Assembly: GCA_027021365.1 (NCBI GenBank)
Contig: JALUUM010000013.1
Coordinates: 1-61,529 of the forward strand
Direction: 5' to 3'
Source: Spirochaetales bacterium
GTDB taxonomy: Bacteria; Spirochaetota; Spirochaetia; SZUA-6
DNA length: 61,529 nucleotides
Shown: positions 17,875 to 26,239 of the stretch, piece after piece
Position numbering within the stretch: position 1 is the stretch's first letter
Layout: every line of letters begins with the position of its first letter
Made by a program: the position numbers and the translations under genes
Notes under the pieces: model-generated
The model's input: only the letters and a program-made list of their open reading frames with translations
The model's database searches: none
Told to the model about the DNA's origin: nothing

Positions 17875-18933
17875 ATGAAAAACAAGGTTCTTGTAATTCT
17901 TGTACTTCTCCTGGTAACTGCAGGTTTACTGTTTGCCGGCGGAAAGCAGGAGAAGAGTACCCAGGAAAAGGAGCTGGTTGTTTACAGCACGATTTTTGCA
18001 AAATATGCAGAAACCATGAAAACGCTCTTTGAAAAGGAAAATCCGGGTGTAACGGTGAATGTTATTAACCCCGGCGGGACCGAGGCCATGATAAAGAAAA
18101 TAGAGGCAGAAAGTGCAAATCCCCAGGCCGATATAATGCATTCGGGAAGTTCGTTGAACTATGCCTATGCTAAGAGCAAGGGGCTGCTTCAGCCGTATTT
18201 CCCCAAGGTGGAAGGTTTTAAGCCTTCGATAGAAATTGGTGGTAAGACACTCAACCTGAGTGACCCGGAAGGCTATTACCATGTATTCAATATGATGTTT
18301 TCCGGTCTTATGATAAATACAGATATTCTTAAAGAAAAAGGCCTTCCTGTTCCAAGATCATACAAGGATTTGACGAACCCCGTTTACAAGGGACAGATTA
18401 TTTCTGCAAATCCGCTTAAATCTTCCACTGCTTTCACAAATGTCATGGCTATATATGAATCTTACGGCGATGCATCCTGGGATATATGGGATGGAATAAA
18501 CAAGAACATTCCATACTACTCAAACAGCAGTTCGAAGATATATACACTTACAAAGAAGGGGGAATTTGCGATTGCAATTTGTTTAAGCCGGCCGGTCTTC
18601 GTTGCAAAGAATGATGGGTATCCTGTAGATTTCGTTTTCCCGGAAGACGGAAGCATGGTTGCAGACAACAGCATGGGAATAGTAAAGGGAGCGAAGCACC
18701 CTGAGCTTGCAAAGAAATTCATCGATTTCATCTTAAGCGATGCCATGCAGAAGTATGGTGCCCAGTTCCTCTATATTCCTGTAAAGAGTGGTGCACTGGA
18801 CCCAAGTTCTCCATACTCTTTGGAGAGCATAAGCAAGAAGATAAAGAAGATTCTTATTCCAGATGCCAAGGTAGCTGACAAGGTAAGACCTATCGTTCAG
18901 GAGCAATTTGCAAAGTACATAAGAGCAAAATAA
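17875..18933 (+). CDS. Fbp/AfuA-type ABC substrate-binding protein
   Basis: This is a 352-residue exported binding protein (type II periplasmic fold) of the iron/thiamine/phosphonate/sugar-phosphate group. Residues 1-20 form a signal peptide ending LLFAGGKQEK, without a lipobox Cys. The mature opening ELVVYSTIFAKYAETMKTLFEKENPGVTVNVINPGGTEAMIKKIEAE and the late KGAKHPELAKKFIDFILSDAMQ are typical of this family. AGGAGGTG precedes the ATG. Membrane and ATPase genes follow after a stem-loop. Relatives bind ferric iron, but also thiamine, 2-aminoethylphosphonate or hexose phosphate (HptA). The linked LytS/LytTR pair resembles the HptRSA setting, so an organophosphate is a reasonable guess. Confidence 0.88.
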   Translation: MKNKVLVILVLLLVTAGLLFAGGKQEKSTQEKELVVYSTIFAKYAETMKTLFEKENPGVTVNVINPGGTEAMIKKIEAESANPQADIMHSGSSLNYAYAKSKGLLQPYFPKVEGFKPSIEIGGKTLNLSDPEGYYHVFNMMFSGLMINTDILKEKGLPVPRSYKDLTNPVYKGQIISANPLKSSTAFTNVMAIYESYGDASWDIWDGINKNIPYYSNSSSKIYTLTKKGEFAIAICLSRPVFVAKNDGYPVDFVFPEDGSMVADNSMGIVKGAKHPELAKKFIDFILSDAMQKYGAQFLYIPVKSGALDPSSPYSLESISKKIKKILIPDAKVADKVRPIVQEQFAKYIRAK

Positions 18934-18945
18934 TTTAAAAAAACT

Positions 18946-19004
18946 GGCTGCCCGCATGGATACTGTGAAAAGCTATGACAGCTAACAAGTCGGGCAGCCT
19001 TTTT
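18946..19004 (+). terminator. Stem-loop with T-run after the Fbp-type binding-protein gene
   Basis: A 9-base stem GGCTGCCCG / CGGGCAGCC (18946-18954 and 18991-18999) encloses an inner AGCT/AGCT pair and is followed directly by TTTTT. This is a partial or attenuating terminator between the binding protein and its permease, which would allow excess binding protein. Confidence 0.65.
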
Positions 19005-19077
19005 AGATTGGTGTTTTCAGATTGATGCGACTTTGATATTTGAAGACTGATTGAATACATATTCTTGGAGAAGAAGC

Positions 19078-20802
19078 GTGGAATCAGGGAAAAGCAATAA
19101 TGAAACAAAGCATGGCAGTAAAAGTCTGGGTGGTATCAATGAAACCCTGACCTCTATTGGCTCAAGCTCTGTTCTCTCAAATCTTTCTATTGTCCATCTC
19201 TTTTATTTGGCAGCCATCGTCTTTGTTACCATGTTTCTCGTGATCCCCATCTTTACTCTCATAATCTCCTCTGTCTCAATATTTTTCGAAACAACGAGAC
19301 CGCTGCCTCCTGATTTTTTCGGGTACATGATGAAGGTAACCTGGAATACGATTCTTCTGGGAATTCTGACGACTCTCATAACTGTGGGAATAGCGATCCC
19401 CCTTGCATTGTTGATAACAAAGTTCGGGGTGAGCATGCCTTCTCTATGGATTGCCCTCCTTACAGTACCACTAATAACACCTGCGTTTATCTCGAGCTTT
19501 GCAACGATAATCCTTTTGGGAAGAACAGGTATAATCACCAAGGCCTTAAAACTGATAGGGATACAGTTTCCCTCGATCTACGGTCTCTTGGGGCTGGTAA
19601 TTACACAGATTCTTCACACGATTCCATATGCCCTTTTGATAATTATTGCAGGACTCCAGACGATTCCGAGACATATAGAAGAGGTAGCACAGTCCATGGG
19701 GAGCAGTGTGCTCAAGGTGCAGTACACAATAGTGATTCCCTATATTTACCCGCATATCCTCATGGCCGGATTGATGGTATTTCTTACCTCGATAGGTGAT
19801 GTGGGTGCACCACTCATCATAGGTGGCAGTTACAAGGTCATCGCCATGGAAATATACTCTAACTTCATATCCTTCCTTGGTGATGAACGTATTCCCCTTA
19901 TATTCAGCACATGGATAATAATAATTTCGGTCGTACTCGTTTTTGGTCTCAACTATCTGATGAAGCTAACCAATGTCAAACACAAGTTTGAAACAGGCAT
20001 CATGAAATACGACATAAAACCGGTTAAGCGCTGGGGAACCTTTGTAGTCGCCTTCATTACAATTCTGTTTCTTCTGCCCTATGTCGTTACAGTAATCCAT
20101 TCATTCGGGACTATATGGGCAAACACGTGGCTTCCCAAGAGCTTCACCTTAAAGAATTACAGGACAGTCATAAAGGATACGGGACCGATCAAGAATACTC
20201 TCATATTGATATTTACCGTCACTCCCACCATTGTTTTTCTTGGCATAATATTTGGTCAGATGTTCAGGACCACAAGGTGGTTCAAATGGTTCAACTACTT
20301 CACTCTAATGCCATTCGTATTACCCGGCGTTGTTATCGGGGTGAGTCTTTTACAGACATACTCGAAGGTGAGAATCCTGGGGAAGGACCTTGTCTCTTCC
20401 GTTGTGATACTTATAATCGCCATAGCAGTTAGACGCTTGCCATTTGTGCTTAAGACTATAGAGGCGGGTTTTTCGAAGATAGATACGAGCCAGGAGGAGG
20501 CAGCAAGAAGCCTGGGGGCAAAGGATTTAAAGACGTTCTTGAGTGTCGTATATCCTCAGATAAAGCCCTCGGTCTATTCGGCAATAATAATAGGAATAGT
20601 TAAGGTGGTTACGGAACTTTCATCGGCTCTTATCATATATCCGCCTGGCTGGCAGAATATGTCACTCTACATAGCTTACTATGTGAGTGAGGGCTTTATT
20701 TCAAGGGCAGCAGCCATGAGTATAATACTTATTCTGATAGTCGGTGTCGGTACTGCAATATCCAATCATCTATCCAGGAGGGATTTAGAAAAGTATGCAT
20801 GA
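19078..20802 (+). CDS. Fbp-type ABC importer permease, double-domain (first copy)
   Basis: This inner-membrane protein of about 574 residues has two tandem BPD_transp_1 halves, as in FbpB/AfuB. Each half has about six membrane segments and an EAA loop for the ATPase: EEVAQSMGSSVLKVQYTIV in the first and QEEAARSLGAKDLKTFLSVV in the second. A GTG at 19078 with GGAGAAG upstream is preferred over the TTG at 19051, which has no ribosome binding site and would add nine unlike residues. It ends at LEKYA with no extra domain, unlike its paralogue at 22011. Its end overlaps the ATPase gene by 8 bases. Confidence 0.88.
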   Translation: MESGKSNNETKHGSKSLGGINETLTSIGSSSVLSNLSIVHLFYLAAIVFVTMFLVIPIFTLIISSVSIFFETTRPLPPDFFGYMMKVTWNTILLGILTTLITVGIAIPLALLITKFGVSMPSLWIALLTVPLITPAFISSFATIILLGRTGIITKALKLIGIQFPSIYGLLGLVITQILHTIPYALLIIIAGLQTIPRHIEEVAQSMGSSVLKVQYTIVIPYIYPHILMAGLMVFLTSIGDVGAPLIIGGSYKVIAMEIYSNFISFLGDERIPLIFSTWIIIISVVLVFGLNYLMKLTNVKHKFETGIMKYDIKPVKRWGTFVVAFITILFLLPYVVTVIHSFGTIWANTWLPKSFTLKNYRTVIKDTGPIKNTLILIFTVTPTIVFLGIIFGQMFRTTRWFKWFNYFTLMPFVLPGVVIGVSLLQTYSKVRILGKDLVSSVVILIIAIAVRRLPFVLKTIEAGFSKIDTSQEEAARSLGAKDLKTFLSVVYPQIKPSVYSAIIIGIVKVVTELSSALIIYPPGWQNMSLYIAYYVSEGFISRAAAMSIILILIVGVGTAISNHLSRRDLEKYA

Positions 20803-21946
20803 GGAACGGTATGACATAAGGATTGTGAACCTGGTAAAGAAATTCGGATCTACCACGGCGGTCAACGACTTTAATATCGAGATAGAAAAGGGAAAACTGG
20901 TGGCACTGCTTGGACCTTCCGGGTGTGGTAAGACAACGTTACTTCGTCTTATTGCCGGTTTTGAAAAACCCACATCGGGTGATATTGTACTGAGGGGGAA
21001 GGTGATAAACGATGTACCTCCACAGAAACGTAACATAGGGATAGTCTTTCAGGACTATGCGGTTTTCCCGATAATGAATGTATTTGACAATGTTGCCTAT
21101 GGATTGAGAATAAAGAAACTGCCCAGGGAAGAGATCAACTCAAGGGTAATGGAATATCTTGCACTCGTTGGGCTGACTGGATACGAGAAGCGGATGCCAT
21201 CACAGTTGAGTGGAGGCCAGCAGCAGCGTGTAGCCCTAGCCAGAGCACTTGTTACCAACCCTGACTTGCTTTTACTCGATGAACCCCTTTCCAATCTCGA
21301 TGCAGCCTTAAGGCTTCGCATAAGGAAAGAGATAAAGAAGATACAGAGAAAACTTGGAATAACTGCGATCTTTGTAACACACGACCAGGAAGAGGCACTT
21401 TCCATTGCTGACAAGATATATGTCATGAGGCGCGGTATACTGATGCAGGGAGGCAGTCCTAGGGAAATATACAACAACCCAAAGAATGATTTCGTTGCAA
21501 ATTTCATTGGCAAGTCAAATATCTTCTATGGAAAGGTCGTCGATGCGGATGAAAATTATTATAAAGTGGGAATCGACGGCAGCTTTTTCAATGTTTCAAG
21601 AGGAAAGTATGGAGTTGATAGGGACATAGAAATCGATAGGGATGTCTGGGTTTCGATAAGGCCGCATTTCCTCTCGGTGAGGAGGAATGGCGATTCTTCT
21701 TCTGTAAATGACAATGATAACAGAATTAATGGAAACCTCAACAGGGGAGTTGCAAGGGTGAATTATATCGAATACCTGGGTTCATATACCAAGGGGGAGC
21801 TCAAGCTTGAAAGCGGCCTGGTAATGGAGTTCGAACTCAGTCATTCAAGTACAGAAGAGCTTGATGTAAAGGTGGATGATACTGTTTCATACTCCATTTC
21901 TCCCGAGAATATCATAGTAGGAGATACGATAAAAGGTACAGATTGA
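20795..21946 (+). CDS. Fbp/PotA-type ABC ATPase with TOBE tail
   Basis: This 383-residue ATPase has Walker A GPSGCGKTT, Q-loop FQDYAVFP, signature LSGGQQQRVALARAL, Walker B LLLLDEPLSNLD and the switch His in VTHDQEEAL. A C-terminal TOBE/OB region (about 240-375) marks the PotA/FbpC/MalK branch and may sense ligand. It lies between two double permeases and is the only ATPase gene in this region, so it may serve both. GGAGGG lies 12 bases ahead of the ATG. Confidence 0.93.
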   Translation: MHEERYDIRIVNLVKKFGSTTAVNDFNIEIEKGKLVALLGPSGCGKTTLLRLIAGFEKPTSGDIVLRGKVINDVPPQKRNIGIVFQDYAVFPIMNVFDNVAYGLRIKKLPREEINSRVMEYLALVGLTGYEKRMPSQLSGGQQQRVALARALVTNPDLLLLDEPLSNLDAALRLRIRKEIKKIQRKLGITAIFVTHDQEEALSIADKIYVMRRGILMQGGSPREIYNNPKNDFVANFIGKSNIFYGKVVDADENYYKVGIDGSFFNVSRGKYGVDRDIEIDRDVWVSIRPHFLSVRRNGDSSSVNDNDNRINGNLNRGVARVNYIEYLGSYTKGELKLESGLVMEFELSHSSTEELDVKVDDTVSYSISPENIIVGDTIKGTD

Positions 21947-22010
21947 TACCTTTCCTGATTGATATCCTTGCTATTGTAAAAAAGCGAAAAGCCATGTAGA
22001 AGTTTATATT

Positions 22011-24716
22011 ATGCGGTTCCGAGTCACCCTAAGAAGTTTCTATGCCATCTCCTTGGCCTTTATCGTTGTTTTTTTGATCTTTCCGCTGGCTATCCTATTG
22101 AAAGATTCTCTTTCGATCATACTGGGTATCAATAAACCCCTGCCGGAAGGTTTTTTGAGATACCTGTTAAAGGTAACAGCTAATACACTTAACCTTGCAT
22201 TTCTCACTACCTTTTTCTCTGTTATAATCGGTGTCCCGATAGCATTTCTCATAGTGAAGTTTGATGTCTACCTTGCAGACCTCTGGAGTGGCCTTTTCAC
22301 TATTCCCCTGATAAGTCCTGCATTTATTTCAAGCTTTGCAGTGGTTATCCTTCTCGGCAAAAACGGTCTTCTATCAGGACCCCTTTCCGGGATAGGAATA
22401 GTCCTTCCGTCTGTTTACGGACTACTTGGCCTCGTAATAACCGAAACAATTCACTCGATACCATATGTAATTCTTCTTACCGCTGCAGGTCTCCGTACCG
22501 TACCGCTGCACTATGAGGAGGCAGCTCTCTCACTGGGCACCTCGGTGTTCAGAATTCAATATACCATAGTCCTTCCGTATATCTATCCTCATATATTGAT
22601 GTCTGCCTTGATGGTCTTTCTTACCTCGATCGGAGACCTTGGTACTCCTCTAATAATCGGTGGCGGGTACAAGGTTCTATCACTGGAGATATACTCGAAC
22701 TTTGTTACGTATCTTGCCGATAAGAGAATCCCACTGATATTCGGGGCGTGGGTAATAATCATATCGACAGCAATGGTAATACTCACGAATTACCTGCTCA
22801 AATTGACCAATGTGAAGAGAAAGTACTATCCCGAAGTAAAGATATATGAAAACAGAAGGGTAAAGCTGATTGGCATGATAGTTACACTCTTCATTCTCGT
22901 TATTCTGCTGATGCCCTATGTTGTTATACTGTGGAGCTCTTTCAAGGTTAACCTTTCAAACAACTTCCTCTTTGAAAACCTTACACTTGATAATTACAGA
23001 AGAATATTCAAGGATCTGACGCCGGTTAAGAATACTCTCATATTGATTGTTTCCGTTGCCCCTATAGCTCTCTTTTTAGGTGTTTTTCTTTCCGACTACA
23101 TGCAGAGGGGTAAGGGTGCCTACCTCAATCATATAGTCCTTGTGCCCTTTATCCTTCCGGGTGTAATAGTTGGGGTGAGCCTCATAAAAAGTTTTTTCAA
23201 CATACCTTTCTTGAAGATTGGTACTACCGGTCTCGTTCTTCTCATGATTGTCGCAATCACCATAAGGCGGCTTCCCTTCGTAATAAAGACGATAGAGACG
23301 GGTTTGAACAACCTGGACAGGAGCCAGGAAGAACAGGCACTTGCCCTTGGCGCGCCAGAGCTGAAGGCATTTCTTACCATAATTCTTCCGCAGGTAAAAC
23401 CATTTATCTTTACTGCCACTATTATACTACTCTTTAAAGTCGTTACAGAGCTGTCCGCTTCCCTGACAATCTACCCGCCTGGCTGGCAGAATATGTCAAT
23501 ATACATAGCCTACTATGTTGAAGAGGGTTTCATACCGAGAGCAGCCGCAATGAGTATCATCCTGATTATAATAGTGGAGATTGGGGCAATAGTGGCAAAC
23601 AGGTTTGCAAATAAGGCCTACGAGTACTACCATGAGAAGTTTCAGCTTAATCAGCTAAGCAAGGACCTGCTGACCCCCTCCTTCAACATTGCAAAACCAT
23701 ACAGGAAAAGGTTAAGGCCTTCTGGAAACGGGAATTTTCTTACAATCATCGGGGAGAAGATTTTACAACTGCCAAAAAGGATTCTAAGGGCAAGAACTGC
23801 CCTGATTGTCTTCGATTACTCTTCAAAACCTCCGAAACCGGTGGATGCCAACAGAAGGATGTTGAAACTGCTGGGCCTCCCGGATGTTCCTGCCTTGCAG
23901 CACATTGCCCCATCCTATCTTCTCCATGACATTATCCAGGCTGCAGAGGAAACTGCATCCGGCCTGCCACCTGAAAACACCAGAGGTGAATTGATAGATA
24001 CACGGGGCAGGAGGGTGCTTGTAAACATTTCCGGAAGAATGATAGGTAGTAGAGTTGTAATCTATATTTCACCGGTATCCGAATATCATGGATTGAAGAG
24101 AGAAATAGAGGAGCTGAAAAGGCAGGCAGCAAAGTCGGAATTAAAGGCTTTGAAGGCACAGATCAATCCTCATTTCATGTTCAACACACTGAATACCATT
24201 ATTCAGTTGATACAGACCGACAGGGAAGCTGCTATTCAAACAGTTGGAAAGCTTGCAGATCTATTTCGCTATAGCCTTTCATCCACCAGGGAGGAATCGG
24301 TTCCGCTGTTTCTTGAAATCGAACAGCTGAAGAAGCTCCTTGAAATAGAGAAACTCCGTCATGGTGACAGGTTGAACTACAGGCTGGATGTCGATTCGTC
24401 GCTTCTCTCTTTCAAGATTCAACCGCTCCTCATACAGCCCCTTGTTGAAAATGCAATCCGCTACGGCAAGGATACGGAGGGAAATGTATATCTCACAGTC
24501 AAGGTGGAGAGAAATAACAGGATGATTGTGATAAGTGTAAGGGACTATGGAAGCGTACAGGTAAATCCTCATGATATTATGAAATCTGGTGGAACAGGTC
24601 TAAGAAATGTCAATAATAGGCTAAAGAATCTCTACAACAGTCGTCTGCATTTCAGGAGGAACGATCCGCAGGGACTGATAGTAGAGATGCATATCCCAAC
24701 ATTACGGCGCATCTAA
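22011..24716 (+). CDS. Fusion: Fbp-type double permease + PAS-like + LytS-type histidine kinase
   Basis: This is a continuous 901-residue reading frame. Residues 1 to about 535 are a complete two-half ABC permease, closely similar to the gene at 19078, with EAA loops EEAALSLGTSVFRIQY and QEEQALALGAPELKAFL. A linker (about 540-595) leads to a PAS-like domain (about 596-693) and a short coiled segment. The kinase core follows: LKAQINPHFMFNTLN with phospho-acceptor H721, N-box VENAIRYG with N814, and G-box GTGLRNVNNRL near 860. No stop, restart or ribosome binding site separates the parts. It should sit in the inner membrane with the kinase in the cytoplasm, pairing with the LytTR regulator at 25344. 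I know of no described example of this fusion. Confidence 0.9.
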   Translation: MRFRVTLRSFYAISLAFIVVFLIFPLAILLKDSLSIILGINKPLPEGFLRYLLKVTANTLNLAFLTTFFSVIIGVPIAFLIVKFDVYLADLWSGLFTIPLISPAFISSFAVVILLGKNGLLSGPLSGIGIVLPSVYGLLGLVITETIHSIPYVILLTAAGLRTVPLHYEEAALSLGTSVFRIQYTIVLPYIYPHILMSALMVFLTSIGDLGTPLIIGGGYKVLSLEIYSNFVTYLADKRIPLIFGAWVIIISTAMVILTNYLLKLTNVKRKYYPEVKIYENRRVKLIGMIVTLFILVILLMPYVVILWSSFKVNLSNNFLFENLTLDNYRRIFKDLTPVKNTLILIVSVAPIALFLGVFLSDYMQRGKGAYLNHIVLVPFILPGVIVGVSLIKSFFNIPFLKIGTTGLVLLMIVAITIRRLPFVIKTIETGLNNLDRSQEEQALALGAPELKAFLTIILPQVKPFIFTATIILLFKVVTELSASLTIYPPGWQNMSIYIAYYVEEGFIPRAAAMSIILIIIVEIGAIVANRFANKAYEYYHEKFQLNQLSKDLLTPSFNIAKPYRKRLRPSGNGNFLTIIGEKILQLPKRILRARTALIVFDYSSKPPKPVDANRRMLKLLGLPDVPALQHIAPSYLLHDIIQAAEETASGLPPENTRGELIDTRGRRVLVNISGRMIGSRVVIYISPVSEYHGLKREIEELKRQAAKSELKALKAQINPHFMFNTLNTIIQLIQTDREAAIQTVGKLADLFRYSLSSTREESVPLFLEIEQLKKLLEIEKLRHGDRLNYRLDVDSSLLSFKIQPLLIQPLVENAIRYGKDTEGNVYLTVKVERNNRMIVISVRDYGSVQVNPHDIMKSGGTGLRNVNNRLKNLYNSRLHFRRNDPQGLIVEMHIPTLRRI

Positions 24717-25270
24717 AGGGGCTGTATGTAAACCCTGTGTTCCTCTGTAGCTACACCGTTTTTATTGTCAGCTTGGAGCCTGGAAATCTTGGCCTCGTGG
24801 AATACAGTATGGCCCTCTTCTCGCAAAAGTTTTATGAGAGGTGCAGGGTAGAAATCGTTGATAACAAGAAGAACTTTTCCCTTTTCAAGGTTTTTCAGTT
24901 TTTGTTTTATCTCAGGCAGGAAGAAACCTTCCTTTTTCCTAACATCCATCTCTACTATTTCTGTTGCGTCTTTTACCCATTCTGGCATTTCTCCTGCTTT
25001 TTCTTCTCTTTCCTCTTCCCTGCACTCGGGTACCTTTTCGAGGAATTCCTTCTCATTACCCGTTTCCCTGTTGACCTTCTTAAGAAGCTCGCAGAGTGAC
25101 AGACCTCCTGTCCTTGCTATGTCTTCGAATGTAGCTCTGTGTGAGACGAGCCTGTAGATGAAAGGGTTGTTCAACTTCTTGAATTTAGGGGATAATTGTA
25201 TTAAGAATTCTTTTAATTCGGGATATTCTTCGAGGGCATGTTTAAGCTTTGTATTGGCCGTGATAATCAT
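24713..25270 (-). CDS. DUF1858/DUF2249-type small protein, antisense between kinase and regulator
   Basis: The protein has 185 residues from ATG at 25270 with AGAGGC as ribosome binding site. The frame is open further upstream, but that part is antisense to the response-regulator gene and low-complexity. The N-terminal 70 residues (NTKLKHALEEYPELKEFL, then FEDIARTGGLSLCELLKKVN) look like a DUF1858 four-helix unit. After an acidic linker the last 55 (KVLLVINDFYPAPLIKLL) look like DUF2249, a SirA-like fold. Such domains accompany hemerythrin and NO- or redox-related proteins. It overlaps the kinase end by 4 bases and is divergent from the regulator. The role is unknown. Confidence 0.72.
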   Translation of the reverse strand: MIITANTKLKHALEEYPELKEFLIQLSPKFKKLNNPFIYRLVSHRATFEDIARTGGLSLCELLKKVNRETGNEKEFLEKVPECREEEREEKAGEMPEWVKDATEIVEMDVRKKEGFFLPEIKQKLKNLEKGKVLLVINDFYPAPLIKLLREEGHTVFHEAKISRLQADNKNGVATEEHRVYIQPL

Positions 25271-25343
25271 TGTTGCCTCTATACAAATCAATAATAAGAG
25301 ATGGTGAGAAAGTAAAGTAAAGAAATTAATTTCGGAGAAAAAT

Positions 25344-26099
25344 ATGAAAATCAAGGCAATTATCGTTGAAGATGAAGAACCTGCCAGAGAGCTTCTTAAG
25401 AGAAATCTCAGTAAGTATGATTTTATCGAGGTAATAGATGAAGCGGTCAACGGCAGGGAGGCTGTCCTGAAAGTGGATAGTAAAAAGCCGGATCTCATTT
25501 TCTTAGACATAGAGATACCTGTTTTTAATGGCATAGAGGTTCTTGAACGACTTGTGCACAAGCCTGCTGTAGTTTTCATTACTGCATACGATGATTATGC
25601 TATCAAGGCCTTCGAGGTAAATGCATTTGATTATCTGCTAAAGCCCTATTCGGAAGAGCGTCTGGCCAGGACGATTGAAAAGGTGTATTCGGGTTTAAAG
25701 AGAAACGATTCAAATGGTCGTGACTATTCGCAGCTCATAAGGTACTATCGGGAAGGGAAAAAGTACCTGGATAGGCTTACGATAAGGAACAAATTCGAAT
25801 ACAAGGTTTTCAATGTCGATTCAATTGATTTTTTTCGTGCCGAAGACAAACTTGTTTTCATGTACATCGGAAATGTAAAATATCTTGTCGATATTCCCCT
25901 CTCAAGACTGGAAGAGAGGTTGAATCCCGAACATTTTTTCAGGGTTCATAGGAATGCAATCGTAAATCTCGATAAAATAGAGAGAATCCTTCCCTGGGGA
26001 AGGGGGAAGTATGTTGTCCAGTTTGCCTCGGGAGAAAGAATAAGGATAAGCAGGGAGAGGGTACAGGAATTCAAAATCTTGATGGGATTGAAACTCTGA
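25344..26099 (+). CDS. LytTR-family response regulator
   Basis: This 251-residue regulator has a receiver domain (1-120: acidic pocket EDEE, phospho-acceptor D55 in LIFLDIEIP, FITAYDDYA, and Lys in YLLKPYSEE) and a LytTR DNA-binding domain (about 145-248: FFRAEDKLVFMYI, then HFFRVHRNAIVNLDKI). LytTR regulators pair with LytS/YehU-type kinases, and the only such kinase here is the permease fusion that ends 630 bases upstream. CGGAGAAA precedes the ATG. Likely targets are the importer genes around it. Confidence 0.93.
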   Translation: MKIKAIIVEDEEPARELLKRNLSKYDFIEVIDEAVNGREAVLKVDSKKPDLIFLDIEIPVFNGIEVLERLVHKPAVVFITAYDDYAIKAFEVNAFDYLLKPYSEERLARTIEKVYSGLKRNDSNGRDYSQLIRYYREGKKYLDRLTIRNKFEYKVFNVDSIDFFRAEDKLVFMYIGNVKYLVDIPLSRLEERLNPEHFFRVHRNAIVNLDKIERILPWGRGKYVVQFASGERIRISRERVQEFKILMGLKL

Positions 26100-26156
26100 T
26101 AAATCACACCTGAATATGGCTGATCTTACCAAAACAACAGAATAATCCTCAGAATC

Positions 26157-26203
26157 TTGACAATCCAAACCTTTTATCATAAACTCATAAAATGAATTTA
26201 TGA
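26157..26203 (+). promoter_or_regulatory. Promoter and TCATAAA repeats ahead of the GntR-TAXI regulator
   Basis: TTGACA (26157-26162), a 17-base spacer and TAAACT (26180-26185) form a good vegetative promoter. TCATAAA occurs at 26177-26183 and again at 26185-26191, and the second copy forms an inverted repeat with TTTATGA (26197-26203, 5-base spacer). These repeats cover the -10 and the likely start of transcription, as expected for an autorepressor site. Confidence 0.55.
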
Positions 26204-26239
26204 ATTTATTTTGTATGGGTTGTACAGGATGATTGAAAG

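Noticed and set aside
25271..25579. N-terminal extension of the DUF1858/DUF2249 frame
   Set aside because: These 103 codons are antisense to the response regulator and low-complexity, while the ATG at 25270 has a good ribosome binding site.
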